A stretch of 32,704 bases of DNA from assembly GCA_903882645.1 (NCBI GenBank), contig CAIRXZ010000280.1:1-32704 (forward strand), written 5' to 3'. The stretch is from an uncultured Acidobacteriia bacterium. GTDB taxonomy: Bacteria > Acidobacteriota > Terriglobia > Bryobacterales > Bryobacteraceae. Each line of letters opens with the position of its first letter. Position 1 is the first letter of the stretch. The notes below the pieces were generated by a model. It did no database searches. It had not been told where the DNA came from and saw nothing but the letters and a program-made list of their open reading frames with translations. Shown piece by piece: positions 1 through 7,580 of this stretch. A program made the translations under genes and the position numbers.

Positions 1-1
1 A

Positions 2-235
2 AAGACGATTCTCACGCTCATCGTTCTGCTTCTTGCGGTGTTGACATTGAAGCCAGTTTTTCAACCCCAGGCCGCAATGGCGCAGGGAAACTACGCCGGT
101 ATCCAATTCTCGTATAGCGGCGGCAACCACGCGTTCTTCAATGCCAACACTGGCGACGTTTGGGAATATGGCGACCATGGCAACTTTCGCAACCACTACA
201 GAGTCCATGAACTAGGTAAGGATCACGGACGTTAA
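2..235 (+). CDS. Small exported hypothetical protein, 5' end outside window
   Basis: The reading frame is open from the first bases of the window to a TAA at 233-235, so the N-terminus is cut off. The visible start is a hydrophobic run rich in Leu and Val, followed by Gln/Ala-rich residues ending AMAQ. This is typical of a Sec signal peptide with cleavage after Ala-Gln or nearby. The mature part is only about 50 residues, rich in Gly, Asn, His and aromatic residues (GGNHAFFNANTGDVWEYGDHG), with no cysteine and no catalytic motif I recognise. Short exported proteins of this style are common in Acidobacteriota, but I know no function. The next frame on this strand is a MarR-like remnant that continues in phase after the stop codon. 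Confidence 0.55.
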   Translation, partial: KTILTLIVLLLAVLTLKPVFQPQAAMAQGNYAGIQFSYSGGNHAFFNANTGDVWEYGDHGNFRNHYRVHELGKDHGR

Positions 236-469
236 GAGGAATGGGGCCGGACCTCCTCCCGCCCAACGGGCGGCAGGGCAAGTTCCCAAGCCTGGACTCA
301 CGAGCGGCCCTTTATCCGCTTTACCAAACGCGGACGCGCCGCATACTCAAAAATCCACGACATACTTCGCGACATCGAGCGCGAATGGAGCGCTGAGCTG
401 GGGTCCAAGCATTTCGCTCGGCTCAACGAACTACCCTCCCGCGTCTGGGAGAGCCCGTTGACCCGCTAG
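236..469 (+). pseudogene. C-terminal fragment of a MarR-family transcriptional regulator
   Basis: Frame 2 stays open from just after the previous stop to TAG at 467-469, with no usable start codon. From about 296 the translation looks like the end of a winged-helix MarR protein: a beta-wing end FIRFTKRGRAAY, then a helix SKIHDILRDIEREWSAELG and a final helix ARLNELPSRVWESP. This matches the usual LTxRGRAA...EW...LG pattern of MarR dimerisation helices. The HTH and N-terminal dimerisation helices are missing, and the first 20 codons (PTGGRASSQ region) do not resemble MarR. I read it as a decayed regulator truncated at its 5' side; the family assignment is by motif only. Confidence 0.5.
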
Positions 470-628
470 CCAGCGGCTTTCGTAGCCGACCGGGAAACGG
501 ATAAGTCCTGGGTGACGGGCTACTCGGAAACTGTGCTAATGGCAGAACGGGCTTATCGGAAATGGCCTGCGCGCGCGACCTTCCGTCTTGCGAGACAAGC
601 GCTTCCACGAGCCCGTTCCGCAGCGAGT

Positions 629-1963
629 TTAGCTCAACCCCTTGACGCTCCACCCCGCCCGGTACTTCCGCCGCACATACCTGCTCGCTTCCTTCGAATT
701 CGTGAACTTCATCTTGGCCCCATTCCAGTTGAGCGTCGTCTTCGGGAACCGGGTCGCCGCCGGACCCAGCAGAACCGCCTCCGTCAGCGGGCCGGAGTAA
801 TCGAATCCTGCCGACGCCTTGACCTTCCCCATCACCGCGTCGACAAACTGAAAGTAATGGTTGTTGGCGGGCACGGTCGTCAGTTGGAATCCCTTGAACT
901 TGTCCTCGGGCAACAGAACGGGCATCGCCGTGTGCGGCAGCAAGATGGCGCCCTCGGCTCCTATGAAAATCGAGCCTTCGAGAGGCAGCCTCCTCGATCC
1001 GATCATGGCCTGCACTTCCTTGGGCGGGCGCTCATCGCCGTCGTACCAGGTGACCGCCACCGTCTTGCCCTCGGTGTACCGCGTGCCGGGGAAAACGTAG
1101 TGGATCACGGAATTAAGCGCCCAACAGTGTTCCCCCGGCGCCGGCCCTTCCGACCTCACCGACAACGGCGACGCCAGTCCCAGCGCCGTGAACACCGGAT
1201 CGTAGATGTGGCAGCCCATGTCGCCGAAGGTGGCTGTCCCAAAGTCGATCCGCTTTCGCCACTCGCTCGGATGATAGTAGCCGTCTATAAACGGCCGCTT
1301 GGCCGCCACGCCCAGCCACTGTTCCCAATCGAGCGTCGCGGGCACGGGGTCGGTGCGGCTGGGGAACGGGTCCGTGTCGCCCCATTTCTTCCCGCTCCAC
1401 GCATGTACCTCTTTGATCTTGCCGATTGCGCCGCTCTGAATAAGCCGCGCGGCCGTTTGGTATTCGGAACAGGAGTGGCGCTGGATGCCCATTTGGGAGA
1501 CCAGCTTTTTCTTGCGCGCCGTTTCCGTCAGGCGCCGCGTCTCGTAAAGATCGTGGGTGAGCGGCTTCTGCACGTAGACGTGAATCCCCATGCGCATGGC
1601 CGTCATGGCGATGGGCGCGTGCATGTGGTCCGGCGTCGCCACGCACGCGATATCGATCTTCTTGCGTTCGCTGGCGAGCATCCGGCGCCAGTCCGAATAC
1701 GTCTTGGCGTCCGGGTACTTTTTCCCGACCTTGTCCAGCCGCGTCGCATCCACCTCCGCGACGCAAGCGAGCGTCACGTTGGGATGCGCCGCGATGGCAT
1801 CCAGCGTCTCCCACGCCATCCCGTTCGCCCCGAAGCTCGCCAGGCGCAGCTTGCCGCTCGGAGGCGCGGAAACCAGGTTCTTCACAAAAGCCGGCGCCGC
1901 CAGGCCGGCTCCAACCGCCTGCCTCAGAAACGAGCGGCGGTCGCTACCGTGCGATTCCCTCAT
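629..1963 (-). CDS. Gfo/Idh/MocA-family oxidoreductase with twin-arginine signal
   Basis: A 444-residue NAD(P)-dependent sugar or polyol dehydrogenase-like protein. Residues 8-16 (DRRSFLRQA) and the following Ala/Gly-rich stretch are a Tat signal, so it is exported folded with its cofactor. The Rossmann domain begins near residue 40 (LASFGANGMA, a variant of GxGxxG). PDHMHA lies at 111-116. The EKP catalytic triplet is QKP at 132-134 (VYVQKPLTHD), a variant seen in this exported subgroup. The C-terminal domain carries the D-x-G-x-H signature (GDMGCHIYD, 247-255) expected in the substrate pocket. Length fits secreted members from Acidobacteriota and Planctomycetes. The substrate cannot be read from sequence. 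Start ATG at 1963 gives the correct Tat N-region. It is monocistronic as far as visible; a perfect palindrome lies upstream at 1997-2016. Confidence 0.88.
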   Translation of the reverse strand: MRESHGSDRRSFLRQAVGAGLAAPAFVKNLVSAPPSGKLRLASFGANGMAWETLDAIAAHPNVTLACVAEVDATRLDKVGKKYPDAKTYSDWRRMLASERKKIDIACVATPDHMHAPIAMTAMRMGIHVYVQKPLTHDLYETRRLTETARKKKLVSQMGIQRHSCSEYQTAARLIQSGAIGKIKEVHAWSGKKWGDTDPFPSRTDPVPATLDWEQWLGVAAKRPFIDGYYHPSEWRKRIDFGTATFGDMGCHIYDPVFTALGLASPLSVRSEGPAPGEHCWALNSVIHYVFPGTRYTEGKTVAVTWYDGDERPPKEVQAMIGSRRLPLEGSIFIGAEGAILLPHTAMPVLLPEDKFKGFQLTTVPANNHYFQFVDAVMGKVKASAGFDYSGPLTEAVLLGPAATRFPKTTLNWNGAKMKFTNSKEASRYVRRKYRAGWSVKGLS

Positions 1964-1996
1964 GCAACGAGCTTAACCCCATAGGGCGCTGTATAG

Positions 1997-2016
1997 GGGC
2001 CGGGCATGCCCGGCCC
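1997..2016. repeat. 20-bp perfect palindrome, GGGCATGCCC core
   Basis: Two 10-base arms (GGGCCGGGCA and its complement) meet with no loop. Similar GGGGYCGGGCATGCCC palindromes recur at about 6639-6660 (imperfect) and 30687-30708 (perfect), each preceded by TA and in non-coding DNA. This is therefore a dispersed repeat rather than a site for the flanking genes alone. The rest of 1964-2107 holds no gene; a GCTGAAAGCTGACGGCTGAC low-complexity stretch lies at about 2074-2093. Confidence 0.7.
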
Positions 2017-2107
2017 GAGCGTTCAGGAACAAATGGCGCCGGTTCGCCGCGCATGCACCTTGCGTGCCGGGCGGCTGAAAGCTGACGGCTGACAGCTATT
2101 CCCCCGC

Positions 2108-2527
2108 CTACCCGGCCTTGGCGCCGTGCAGTCCGCTCCACTCATCGGCCAGAACAATGGAATTGGCGGGGTTCCGGGAGTCGTATTTCACCGAGACCGA
2201 TCGTCCGCCCAAACCTAGTGCGGCGGGCACGCGCGCCTTGAGCGCGGCCACATCCTGCGAGGCGACGTATTCCACGCCTCGCACACGATACGAATAGAAC
2301 AGCAGGTCTTCGCGGATTTCCACCAGGTTGGCGTCGGTGAGCTTGCCGTGAGCTACCAGCGTCTCGCGGCGGCGCCGTTCGCGCTCCTCCGGCGTCACGC
2401 GCGCGCGCTTCCACGCGCGATAACCGAATGCCGCCGCCAGCGCCACGCCTGCTCCCGCCGCAACCAGCGCGGCGGCTTGGATGGCCAGCGACGACGAAAC
2501 CAGAGCCCGCATGATCGATCCGGTCAC
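2108..2527 (-). CDS. Small membrane-anchored hypothetical protein, DUF3592-like
   Basis: 139 residues if started at GTG 2527, or 134 from ATG 2512 (MRALVSS). The GTG overlaps the stop of the upstream aldolase gene as GTGA, implying translational coupling; the ATG would also be only 12 nt past that stop. Residues 8-36 form one long hydrophobic helix, followed by a very basic, charged linker ([15 protein letters not shown]). The soluble C-terminal half has a beta-rich pattern ending in [20 protein letters not shown] short beta domain with a D-P/R-N-P motif after a TM helix resembles DUF3592-type proteins, but the match is by impression only. No catalytic residues are evident. It is probably an inner-membrane protein of unknown function. 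Confidence 0.6.
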   Translation of the reverse strand: MTGSIMRALVSSSLAIQAAALVAAGAGVALAAAFGYRAWKRARVTPEERERRRRETLVAHGKLTDANLVEIREDLLFYSYRVRGVEYVASQDVAALKARVPAALGLGGRSVSVKYDSRNPANSIVLADEWSGLHGAKAG

Positions 2528-3186
2528 CTTCCCGCGGCCGGTTCCGGAAACGCTTTGCCCCAGTCCTTCAGGAACTGCTCCAGTCCCTTATCGGTGAGCG
2601 GATGGTTGAAAAGCATATCCAGCACCTTGAACGGCATCGTGGCGATCTGCGCGCCCGCCAGCGCGGCATCGATTACGTGCGCCGGCGACCGCATCGAGGC
2701 CGCCAGAACCTGCGTCTTGTAGCCGTAGTTCCGGTAGATCTGCACGATCGCGCGGACCACGTCCATGCCGGTGGCCCCCACATCGTCCAGACGGCCCACG
2801 AACGGGCTCACGATGTACGCTCCCGCCTTGGCCGCCAGCAGCGCCTGCCCCGCGCTGAAGCACAACGTGACGTTCACCCGGATGCCTTGCTTGCTCAGCT
2901 TCGAGGTGGCCTCGATGCCATCGCGCGTCAGCGGGCACTTCACCACCACGTTCTTGTGGATCGCGGCCAGCTTCAGGCCTTCCGCTACCATCCCTTCCGC
3001 TTCCGTGGAAATCACTTCGGCGCTGATATCGCCGTCCACGACCCCGCAAATCAGGCGGATCTGCTCTTCGATCGGGCGGCCTTCCCGCGCGATCAGCGTC
3101 GGATTCGTGGTGACGCCGTCCACGATTCCCCACGCGGCCCCGCGCTTGAGTTCGTCCAGGTTTGCGGTGTCGAGAAAGAACTTCAC
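2524..3186 (-). CDS. fsa: Transaldolase-like fructose-6-phosphate aldolase (TalC/FSA type)
   Basis: A 220-residue class I aldolase of the short transaldolase subfamily, forming or cleaving fructose 6-phosphate or sedoheptulose 7-phosphate in the cytoplasm. The start is GTG 3186, which gives the family N-terminus [13 protein letters not shown]; the frame is open further upstream, but that sequence runs antisense to miaB. GVTTNPTL at 24-31 is the family signature. Lys83 in VVVKCPLT is the Schiff-base lysine. Asp6 and the NVTLCFS and GRLDD motifs are also present. The C-terminus ([16 protein letters not shown]) is characteristic. Length matches the 210-225 residues of TalC. It is the first gene of a two-gene unit with the 2108-2527 protein and diverges from miaB. 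Transaldolase activity rather than aldolase activity is possible and cannot be separated here. Confidence 0.93.
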   Translation of the reverse strand: MKFFLDTANLDELKRGAAWGIVDGVTTNPTLIAREGRPIEEQIRLICGVVDGDISAEVISTEAEGMVAEGLKLAAIHKNVVVKCPLTRDGIEATSKLSKQGIRVNVTLCFSAGQALLAAKAGAYIVSPFVGRLDDVGATGMDVVRAIVQIYRNYGYKTQVLAASMRSPAHVIDAALAGAQIATMPFKVLDMLFNHPLTDKGLEQFLKDWGKAFPEPAAGR

Positions 3187-3214
3187 TTGACCCTTTGCCC
3201 CGCCAATAACCCAC

Positions 3215-3241
3215 AGTGTAACACCGGCCGTCCGCGTCCAA
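3215..3241 (-). promoter_or_regulatory. Possible promoter for the aldolase gene
   Basis: On the minus strand TTGGAC (3236-3241) and TACACT (3215-3220) are separated by 15 nt, and TACACT ends 28 nt before the GTG start. The spacer is shorter than the ideal 17, so this is a weak call. It lies back to back with the miaB -10-like box at 3256-3261. Confidence 0.35.
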
Positions 3242-3255
3242 GCTCTCCCAACGAT

Positions 3256-3261
3256 TACAAT
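3256..3261 (+). promoter_or_regulatory. TACAAT -10-like box before miaB
   Basis: TACAAT ends 9 nt before the GTG start at 3271. Transcription would begin at or within a few bases of the start codon, leaving no room for a Shine-Dalgarno sequence. No clear -35 box is seen at the usual distance. The same TACAAT-then-start arrangement recurs at 8586 and 13592. Confidence 0.4.
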
Positions 3262-3270
3262 GGAATCACA

Positions 3271-4599
3271 GTGTCTGGGAAAACTTTCTACATCGAAACC
3301 TTCGGCTGCCAGATGAACGCGCACGATTCCGAAAAGGTCGTCGGCGCGCTTATCGCGAGGGGATACGAGCCGGTCGAAACGCCCGAGGAAGCCGGTTTGG
3401 TGCTCTACAACACATGCAGTATCCGCGACAAGGCGGAACAGAAGGTGTTCAGCCGCCTCCAGCAGTTCAAGCGCCAGGCGGGGAAGGGTAAGTTGTTCGG
3501 CGTGCTCGGGTGCGTGGCCCAGCAGGAAGGTGAAAGGATCTTCGAGCGCGCCCCGCACGTGAGCCTGGTCGCCGGATCGGCCAGTTACACGCGGCTGGGC
3601 GAGATGTTGACGCGGATCGAGGCCGGAGAGCGCCGCGTCGCCGGGCTAAGCCTCGATACCGGCGAGACTTTCGATACTCCGTTCCCTCGCCGCGACAACC
3701 CCCACCGCGCCTGCATCACCATCGTCGAGGGTTGCGACAAATCGTGCGCCTATTGCGTGGTGCCGTTCACGCGCGGGCATGAGCGCAGCCGCGCCGCCGA
3801 AAGCGTCATGGCCGAGGCGCGCGGTCTGGCGGAGCGCGGATATACCGAGATCCAGTTGCTCGGCCAAAACGTGAACAGCTACCGCGATCCGTCGCCCGCC
3901 GCTTGGGATTTCGCCGCCCTGTTGGCCCGCGTCGCCGCTATCCCCGGCATTCGCCGCGTGCGTTACACCACTTCCCACCCGCGCGATTTCGTCAAGGCCA
4001 TCGTGGACGCAATGGATTCCAACCCCGTCATCTGCGATCACGTCCATCTGCCGGTGCAATCCGGGTCCACCAGGGTGCTGGCCGCCATGCAACGCCTCTA
4101 TACCCGCGACGAATACATGCGGCGCGTCGAGTGGATCAAGACCGCCAGGCGCCCCTGCGCCCTCACCACGGACATCATCGTCGGCTTCCCCGGCGAGACC
4201 GGGCGCGATTTCGATGAGACCCTCCGGCTGCTCGACGAAGTGGAATTCGATTCGCTGTTCAGTTTCAAGTACTCGCCCCGCCCCAAGACCGCCGCCCTCG
4301 CAATGAACGACCCCATTCCCCCCGCCGAAAAGCAGGCCCGGCTCCTCGTCCTCCAGGAAAAGCAGCGCGCCATTCAAATCCGGCGCAACGCCGCCTGGAT
4401 TGGCCGCGCCGCCGAAGTTCTCGTGGAAGGCCGCAACCAGGCGCTCGGGCAGTGGATCGGGCGGACCTCCGATAACCGCATCTTGAATTTCACCCACCCC
4501 GGCTCGAACGGCGATTCCCTGGAGGGCCGCTATCTGCCGGTTCGCGTGACCCGCGCCGGGCCCAACTCATTGGTGGGAGAAAGCGCGAGTATGGTGTAA
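3271..4599 (+). CDS. miaB: tRNA-2-methylthio-N6-dimethylallyladenosine synthase
   Basis: A 442-residue radical-SAM methylthiotransferase that converts i6A37 to ms2i6A37 in tRNAs reading UNN codons. The N-terminal UPF0004 domain has three cysteines for the auxiliary 4Fe-4S cluster: Cys13 (TFGCQMN), Cys49 (NTCSIRDKA) and Cys81 (GCVAQQEG). The radical-SAM motif is Cys155-xxx-Cys159-xx-Cys162 (CDKSCAYC). Further family motifs are [31 protein letters not shown] and [11 protein letters not shown]-terminal TRAM domain (VLVEG...[11 protein letters not shown]) binds RNA. Start GTG 3271 gives the usual short N-terminus and lies 9 nt behind a TACAAT box. It is followed after 19 nt by the DUF151 gene and then tyrS, so these may be co-transcribed. 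Presence of MiaB implies a MiaA elsewhere. Confidence 0.97.
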   Translation: MSGKTFYIETFGCQMNAHDSEKVVGALIARGYEPVETPEEAGLVLYNTCSIRDKAEQKVFSRLQQFKRQAGKGKLFGVLGCVAQQEGERIFERAPHVSLVAGSASYTRLGEMLTRIEAGERRVAGLSLDTGETFDTPFPRRDNPHRACITIVEGCDKSCAYCVVPFTRGHERSRAAESVMAEARGLAERGYTEIQLLGQNVNSYRDPSPAAWDFAALLARVAAIPGIRRVRYTTSHPRDFVKAIVDAMDSNPVICDHVHLPVQSGSTRVLAAMQRLYTRDEYMRRVEWIKTARRPCALTTDIIVGFPGETGRDFDETLRLLDEVEFDSLFSFKYSPRPKTAALAMNDPIPPAEKQARLLVLQEKQRAIQIRRNAAWIGRAAEVLVEGRNQALGQWIGRTSDNRILNFTHPGSNGDSLEGRYLPVRVTRAGPNSLVGESASMV

Positions 4600-4618
4600 T
4601 GAAACGAGGGAGCGCGTA

Positions 4619-5104
4619 ATGGAAGTCGAGATGAAAATCCGCGGCCTGATGATGGACCCGGTCACCAACCTGCCCATCGTCATCCTTAAGGATGTCAGCG
4701 GCAATACCGTGCTTCCCATCTGGGTTGGGGTCTGCGAGGCCAATGCCATCGCCCTCGAAATCGAGAAAATCGCCACCCCGCGCCCCATGACCCACGACCT
4801 GATCAAGAGCCTCCTCCTGGGGCTGGACACCGGCCTCCGCAAAGTCGTCGTCAGCGAGCTCAAGGACGACACCTTCTTCGCCGTGCTCTGGCTCGATCGC
4901 GGCGGCGAGCTGATTAGCGTCGATTCCCGCCCCAGCGATGCGCTGGCGCTGGCCCTCCGCCTGGATTGCCCCATCTACGTGGAAGAGACCGTGTTGAAAT
5001 CCTCCAAGCTGGCGGCCACCGTGTCCGACAAGGTCAACAACGAAGACTTGCGCCGCTGGCTCGAGGGCCTCAACGACGAGGACCTCGGCCGGTATAAGAT
5101 GTGA
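4619..5104 (+). CDS. Bifunctional nuclease family (DUF151) protein
   Basis: 161 residues, with a single DUF151/BFN domain covering nearly the whole chain. Recognisable pieces are MKIRGLMMDPVTNLPIVILKD at the start, LPIWVGVCEANAIALEIE (the conserved IGxxEAxAI region), RPMTHDLIKSLL, and ISVDSRPSDALALALR. The family is named after a plant protein with DNase/RNase activity; its structure is a homotrimer, and the bacterial role is not settled. The UVR motif found at the C-terminus of some homologues is absent; instead it ends in an acidic helix (NNEDLRRWLEGLNDEDLG). Start ATG 4619 has an AGGGAGC ribosome-binding site a few bases upstream. In many Acidobacteriota and Actinobacteria this gene sits next to miaB, as here, but no functional link is known to me. 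Confidence 0.9.
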   Translation: MEVEMKIRGLMMDPVTNLPIVILKDVSGNTVLPIWVGVCEANAIALEIEKIATPRPMTHDLIKSLLLGLDTGLRKVVVSELKDDTFFAVLWLDRGGELISVDSRPSDALALALRLDCPIYVEETVLKSSKLAATVSDKVNNEDLRRWLEGLNDEDLGRYKM

Positions 5105-5162
5105 TCCCGCGCCCCCCAACAGCCCCGAGTCGGAGCCGCGGCCGTCAGGGAGCGGTTGCCCG

Positions 5163-6467
5163 ATGACTCATGATGACCTTCCGCCTATGACTGCGCTCTC
5201 CACCCTTTCCGACCTCCGCGCCCGCGGCATGATCGAGCAGCTTGCCGGCGATGAGGCCCTAGAAAACCTGCTCGAGGCCGGCGGCGCCACCATCTATATC
5301 GGCTTCGATCCCACCGCCGACAGTCTGCACGTGGGCCATTTGCTGCCCATCCTCCTGTTGGCGCGCTTGCAGAGGCGCGGCCATACCCCCATCGTGCTGG
5401 TCGGCGGCGCAACCGGAATGATCGGCGATCCCAGCGGCCGCTCCTCCGAGCGGCCGCTGCTCACCACGGAGATGATCGCCGCCAACGTGGACGCCATCCG
5501 CCCCCAACTGAGCAAATTCGTCTCCTTCGAGGGCCGCAACGCCGCCATCGTGGTCGACAACGGCGACTGGACGCGGCCCGTCGGCTACCTTGAGTGGCTC
5601 CGCACCGTCGGCAAACACTTCACCGTCAACTACATGTGCGCTAAAGAGTCCGTGCGGCGGCGCCTGGAAGACCGTGAGCAGGGCATCTCCTACACCGAAT
5701 TCAGCTACATGCTCATCCAGGCCAACGACTTCGTTCACCTGTTCGACCATTACGGCTGCACCGTTCAGGCCGGCGGCAGCGATCAATGGGGGAACATCAC
5801 CGCGGGCATCGACCTCGTTCGCAAGACCAGGGGAGCCGAGGTCTACGGCATGACCTTGCCGCTCCTCAGCACCGCCGCCGGCGAGAAATTCGGAAAATCG
5901 GCCGGCAACGCCATCTGGCTCGACCCCCGGCGTACCACGCCCTATCAGTTCTACCAGTTCTGGATGCAGACCGACGACCGCGACGTCGAGCGCTATCTCA
6001 AGCTGTTCACCTTCGAAAGCCTGCCCTCCATCGCCGAGGTCTGCGCCGCCCACCGCGCCGCTCCCGAGCGCCGCGGCGCCCAAAAGCTCCTGGCCGCGCG
6101 CATGACCGAAGTGGTTCACGGCCAGGATGCCCTCGAGGACGCCCTCCGCGCCACCGAGGCGCTCTTCACCCGAGAGCTTTCCGGCCTCTCCGACGAAGAG
6201 ATCGCGGCAGTGTTCAGCGACGTGCCTTCCCTTACGCTGGAGCGCGCCGCTTTCGCCGCCGGCCTGCGGCTCGCCCACCTCCTCGTGCAGGCTGGCGCTT
6301 GCGTGTCCCGGGGCGAAGCGAACCGCCTGATTCAGGGCGGCGGAGTCTATCTCAACAACCGCCGCATGGATGCCGACCGTACCCTCTCCGAGTCCGATCT
6401 GGCGTCGAATTCGATGCTGCTCCTCCGCACCGGCAAGAAAAGCTACTACCTCGTCCGCTTCGCCTAG
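5163..6467 (+). CDS. tyrS: Tyrosyl-tRNA synthetase
   Basis: A 434-residue class Ic aminoacyl-tRNA synthetase that charges tRNA-Tyr. The Rossmann catalytic domain has the HIGH motif as HVGH (56-59) after IYIGFDPTADSL, the QAGGSDQWGNI tyrosine/ATP-binding loop (202-212), and the KMSKS loop as KFGKS (242-246). This KFGKS form is typical of the standard bacterial TyrS type. The C-terminal S4 RNA-binding domain (about 370-434) shows AGACVSRGEANRLIQGGGVYLNN. Length is normal. The start at 5163 has GGGAG about 10 nt upstream; an in-frame ATG at 5187 (MTALSTL) would also give a full protein. It is the last gene of the miaB-DUF151-tyrS run; the following 287 bp contain only palindromic repeats. Confidence 0.97.
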   Translation: MTHDDLPPMTALSTLSDLRARGMIEQLAGDEALENLLEAGGATIYIGFDPTADSLHVGHLLPILLLARLQRRGHTPIVLVGGATGMIGDPSGRSSERPLLTTEMIAANVDAIRPQLSKFVSFEGRNAAIVVDNGDWTRPVGYLEWLRTVGKHFTVNYMCAKESVRRRLEDREQGISYTEFSYMLIQANDFVHLFDHYGCTVQAGGSDQWGNITAGIDLVRKTRGAEVYGMTLPLLSTAAGEKFGKSAGNAIWLDPRRTTPYQFYQFWMQTDDRDVERYLKLFTFESLPSIAEVCAAHRAAPERRGAQKLLAARMTEVVHGQDALEDALRATEALFTRELSGLSDEEIAAVFSDVPSLTLERAAFAAGLRLAHLLVQAGACVSRGEANRLIQGGGVYLNNRRMDADRTLSESDLASNSMLLLRTGKKSYYLVRFA

Positions 6468-6754
6468 TCTCGCGCCAGTGGGGCGGACGATCGCCTTTCG
6501 TCGTCCGTCTCTTCGCGCCCCGCCGCGATTCCGCCGGTGGAGTGGCGGCGGCTGCGCCGCTTTGTGGGGCGGACGCCCTCGTCCGCGCGCGACCCCCCGG
6601 TCGCGCTCTTGCGCTCGTTGTCGGTCCTTGCCCGTGTAGGGGCCGGGCATGCCCCGCCCGAACCGTCGGAGAACCAATCGAACGGCCGCCGAAAGTCAGT
6701 CCCGCATCGGCTCGGCCCGCTCTCCTGAACTTGTCCGAGGTGGCGTGCTAGATT
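6468..6754. repeat. Gene-free region packed with hairpin repeats
   Basis: No gene is seen here. At 6478 GTGGGGCGGACGA begins a hairpin closed by TCGTCCG at about 6502. At 6563 GTGGGGCGGAC begins the CGGAC-GCCCTC-GTCCG hairpin. At 6587-6606 GCGCGACC and GGTCGCGC pair across CCCC. At about 6639-6660 lies an imperfect copy of the GGGGCCGGGCATGCCC palindrome. The cluster could end transcription from tyrS, but none of the hairpins is followed by a T-run. Confidence 0.65.
6526..6589 (+). repeat. 64-bp repeat, copy A
   Basis: From CGATTCCGCC to CGTCCGCGCG this segment matches 7470-7533 at 57 of 64 positions in the same orientation. The last 26 bases (TTGTGGGGCGGACGC... to CGCG) are identical. The two copies bracket the hypothetical gene at 6755-7456. 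Confidence 0.8.
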
Positions 6755-7456
6755 ATGAATGAAATGCGATTCTCCCTCCCCTCGAGAACATGTCTCGGAA
6801 TCGTCGCTGTCTTGACCGCCGTTCTCTGCCAGGCGGCGCTTGGCCGGGACGCGCAAACCAAGGACGCGCCAGGCAAGGACGCGCAAGGCAAGGATACGCC
6901 GGGCCACGATGCGACTCGCATCTTTCCCAGACCGGCTCCCTCGGATTATCAGGCCCATGCCCAGGCGGGCGCCGTTACGATCGCGGCCGACTTCACAGCC
7001 CACTCCATAGTCACCCTGCAGAAGACCCTCTCCACGGAAGATTATGTGGTGATCGAGGTGGGGGTGTTCGGTCCGCCCGACGCGCGCCTCAAGCTGTCCC
7101 ACGAGGACTTCTCGCTTCGCATCAATGGGAAAAAGACTCCCTTGCCCGCCCAGCCATACCTGGCGCTGTACCAGTCCCTCAAAGATCCCGAATGGGAGCC
7201 TCCGAAGTCGAAGGACGACGAGGGAGGGGGCAGTCAGAAGAAGGACGCCCACCCTTGGCCGGTCTATCCTCCATTCGAGTTGGTACGCGCGATGCAAGTG
7301 CGCCTTCAAAGGGCCGTGTTGCCCGAAGGAGACCGCGCCCTTCCCGAAGCGGGACTGATCTTCTTTCGGTACGGAGGCAGGTCCAACGGCGTCCATTTGG
7401 TCGAGTTGCTTTACGATGGCCCGGCCGGGAAAGCAACCGTGGCGATCCAGCCATAG
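6755..7456 (+). CDS. Secreted hypothetical protein with KDAxGKD repeat segment
   Basis: 233 residues. Residues 1-30 form a Sec signal peptide (LGIVAVLTAVLCQAALG). A hydrophilic linker with short imperfect repeats follows, KDAPGKDAQGKDTPGHD (about residues 36-52). The remainder is a beta-rich domain (VTIAADFTAHSIVTLQKTLSTEDYVVIEVGVFG ... FSLRINGKKTPLPAQPY) with an internal low-complexity Lys/Glu/Gly loop near residue 150. It ends with LIFFRYGGRSNGVHLVELLYDGPAGKATVAIQ. I recognise this fold pattern from Acidobacteriota hypothetical proteins but know no function. Two starts are possible: ATG 6755, which directly abuts a TAGATT box at 6749-6754, or ATG 6764 (MRFSLPS), which sits 9 nt after it and gives a better signal-peptide N-region. 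It is flanked on both sides by the 64-bp repeat. Confidence 0.7.
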   Translation: MNEMRFSLPSRTCLGIVAVLTAVLCQAALGRDAQTKDAPGKDAQGKDTPGHDATRIFPRPAPSDYQAHAQAGAVTIAADFTAHSIVTLQKTLSTEDYVVIEVGVFGPPDARLKLSHEDFSLRINGKKTPLPAQPYLALYQSLKDPEWEPPKSKDDEGGGSQKKDAHPWPVYPPFELVRAMQVRLQRAVLPEGDRALPEAGLIFFRYGGRSNGVHLVELLYDGPAGKATVAIQP

Positions 7457-7469
7457 CCGCCGCTCGCGC

Positions 7470-7533
7470 CGATTCCGCCCGTGCAGCGGCCGCGGCTGTC
7501 CCGCATTGTGGGGCGGACGCCCTCGTCCGCGCG
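7470..7533 (+). repeat. 64-bp repeat, copy B
   Basis: This is the partner of 6526-6589 (57/64 identical, direct orientation). It begins 14 nt after the stop of the secreted hypothetical gene and contains GTGGGGC followed by the CGGAC-GCCCTC-GTCCG hairpin. It lies between convergent genes, so it may also help stop transcription. Confidence 0.8.
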
Positions 7534-7580
7534 TCGGCGCCGCGCCTTGCCGCGTCGTGCCGGTCTTGCCGCCGGCCCCC

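Noticed and set aside
512-1984. 490-codon frame opposite the first oxidoreductase gene
   Set aside because: Arg/His/Pro-rich translation with no family motif; it is the antisense shadow of a gene with clear Tat, Rossmann and DxGxH motifs in GC-rich DNA.
2602-3270. N-terminal extension of miaB by over 200 codons
   Set aside because: The region is the aldolase gene on the other strand; MiaB homologues start near [13 protein letters not shown].
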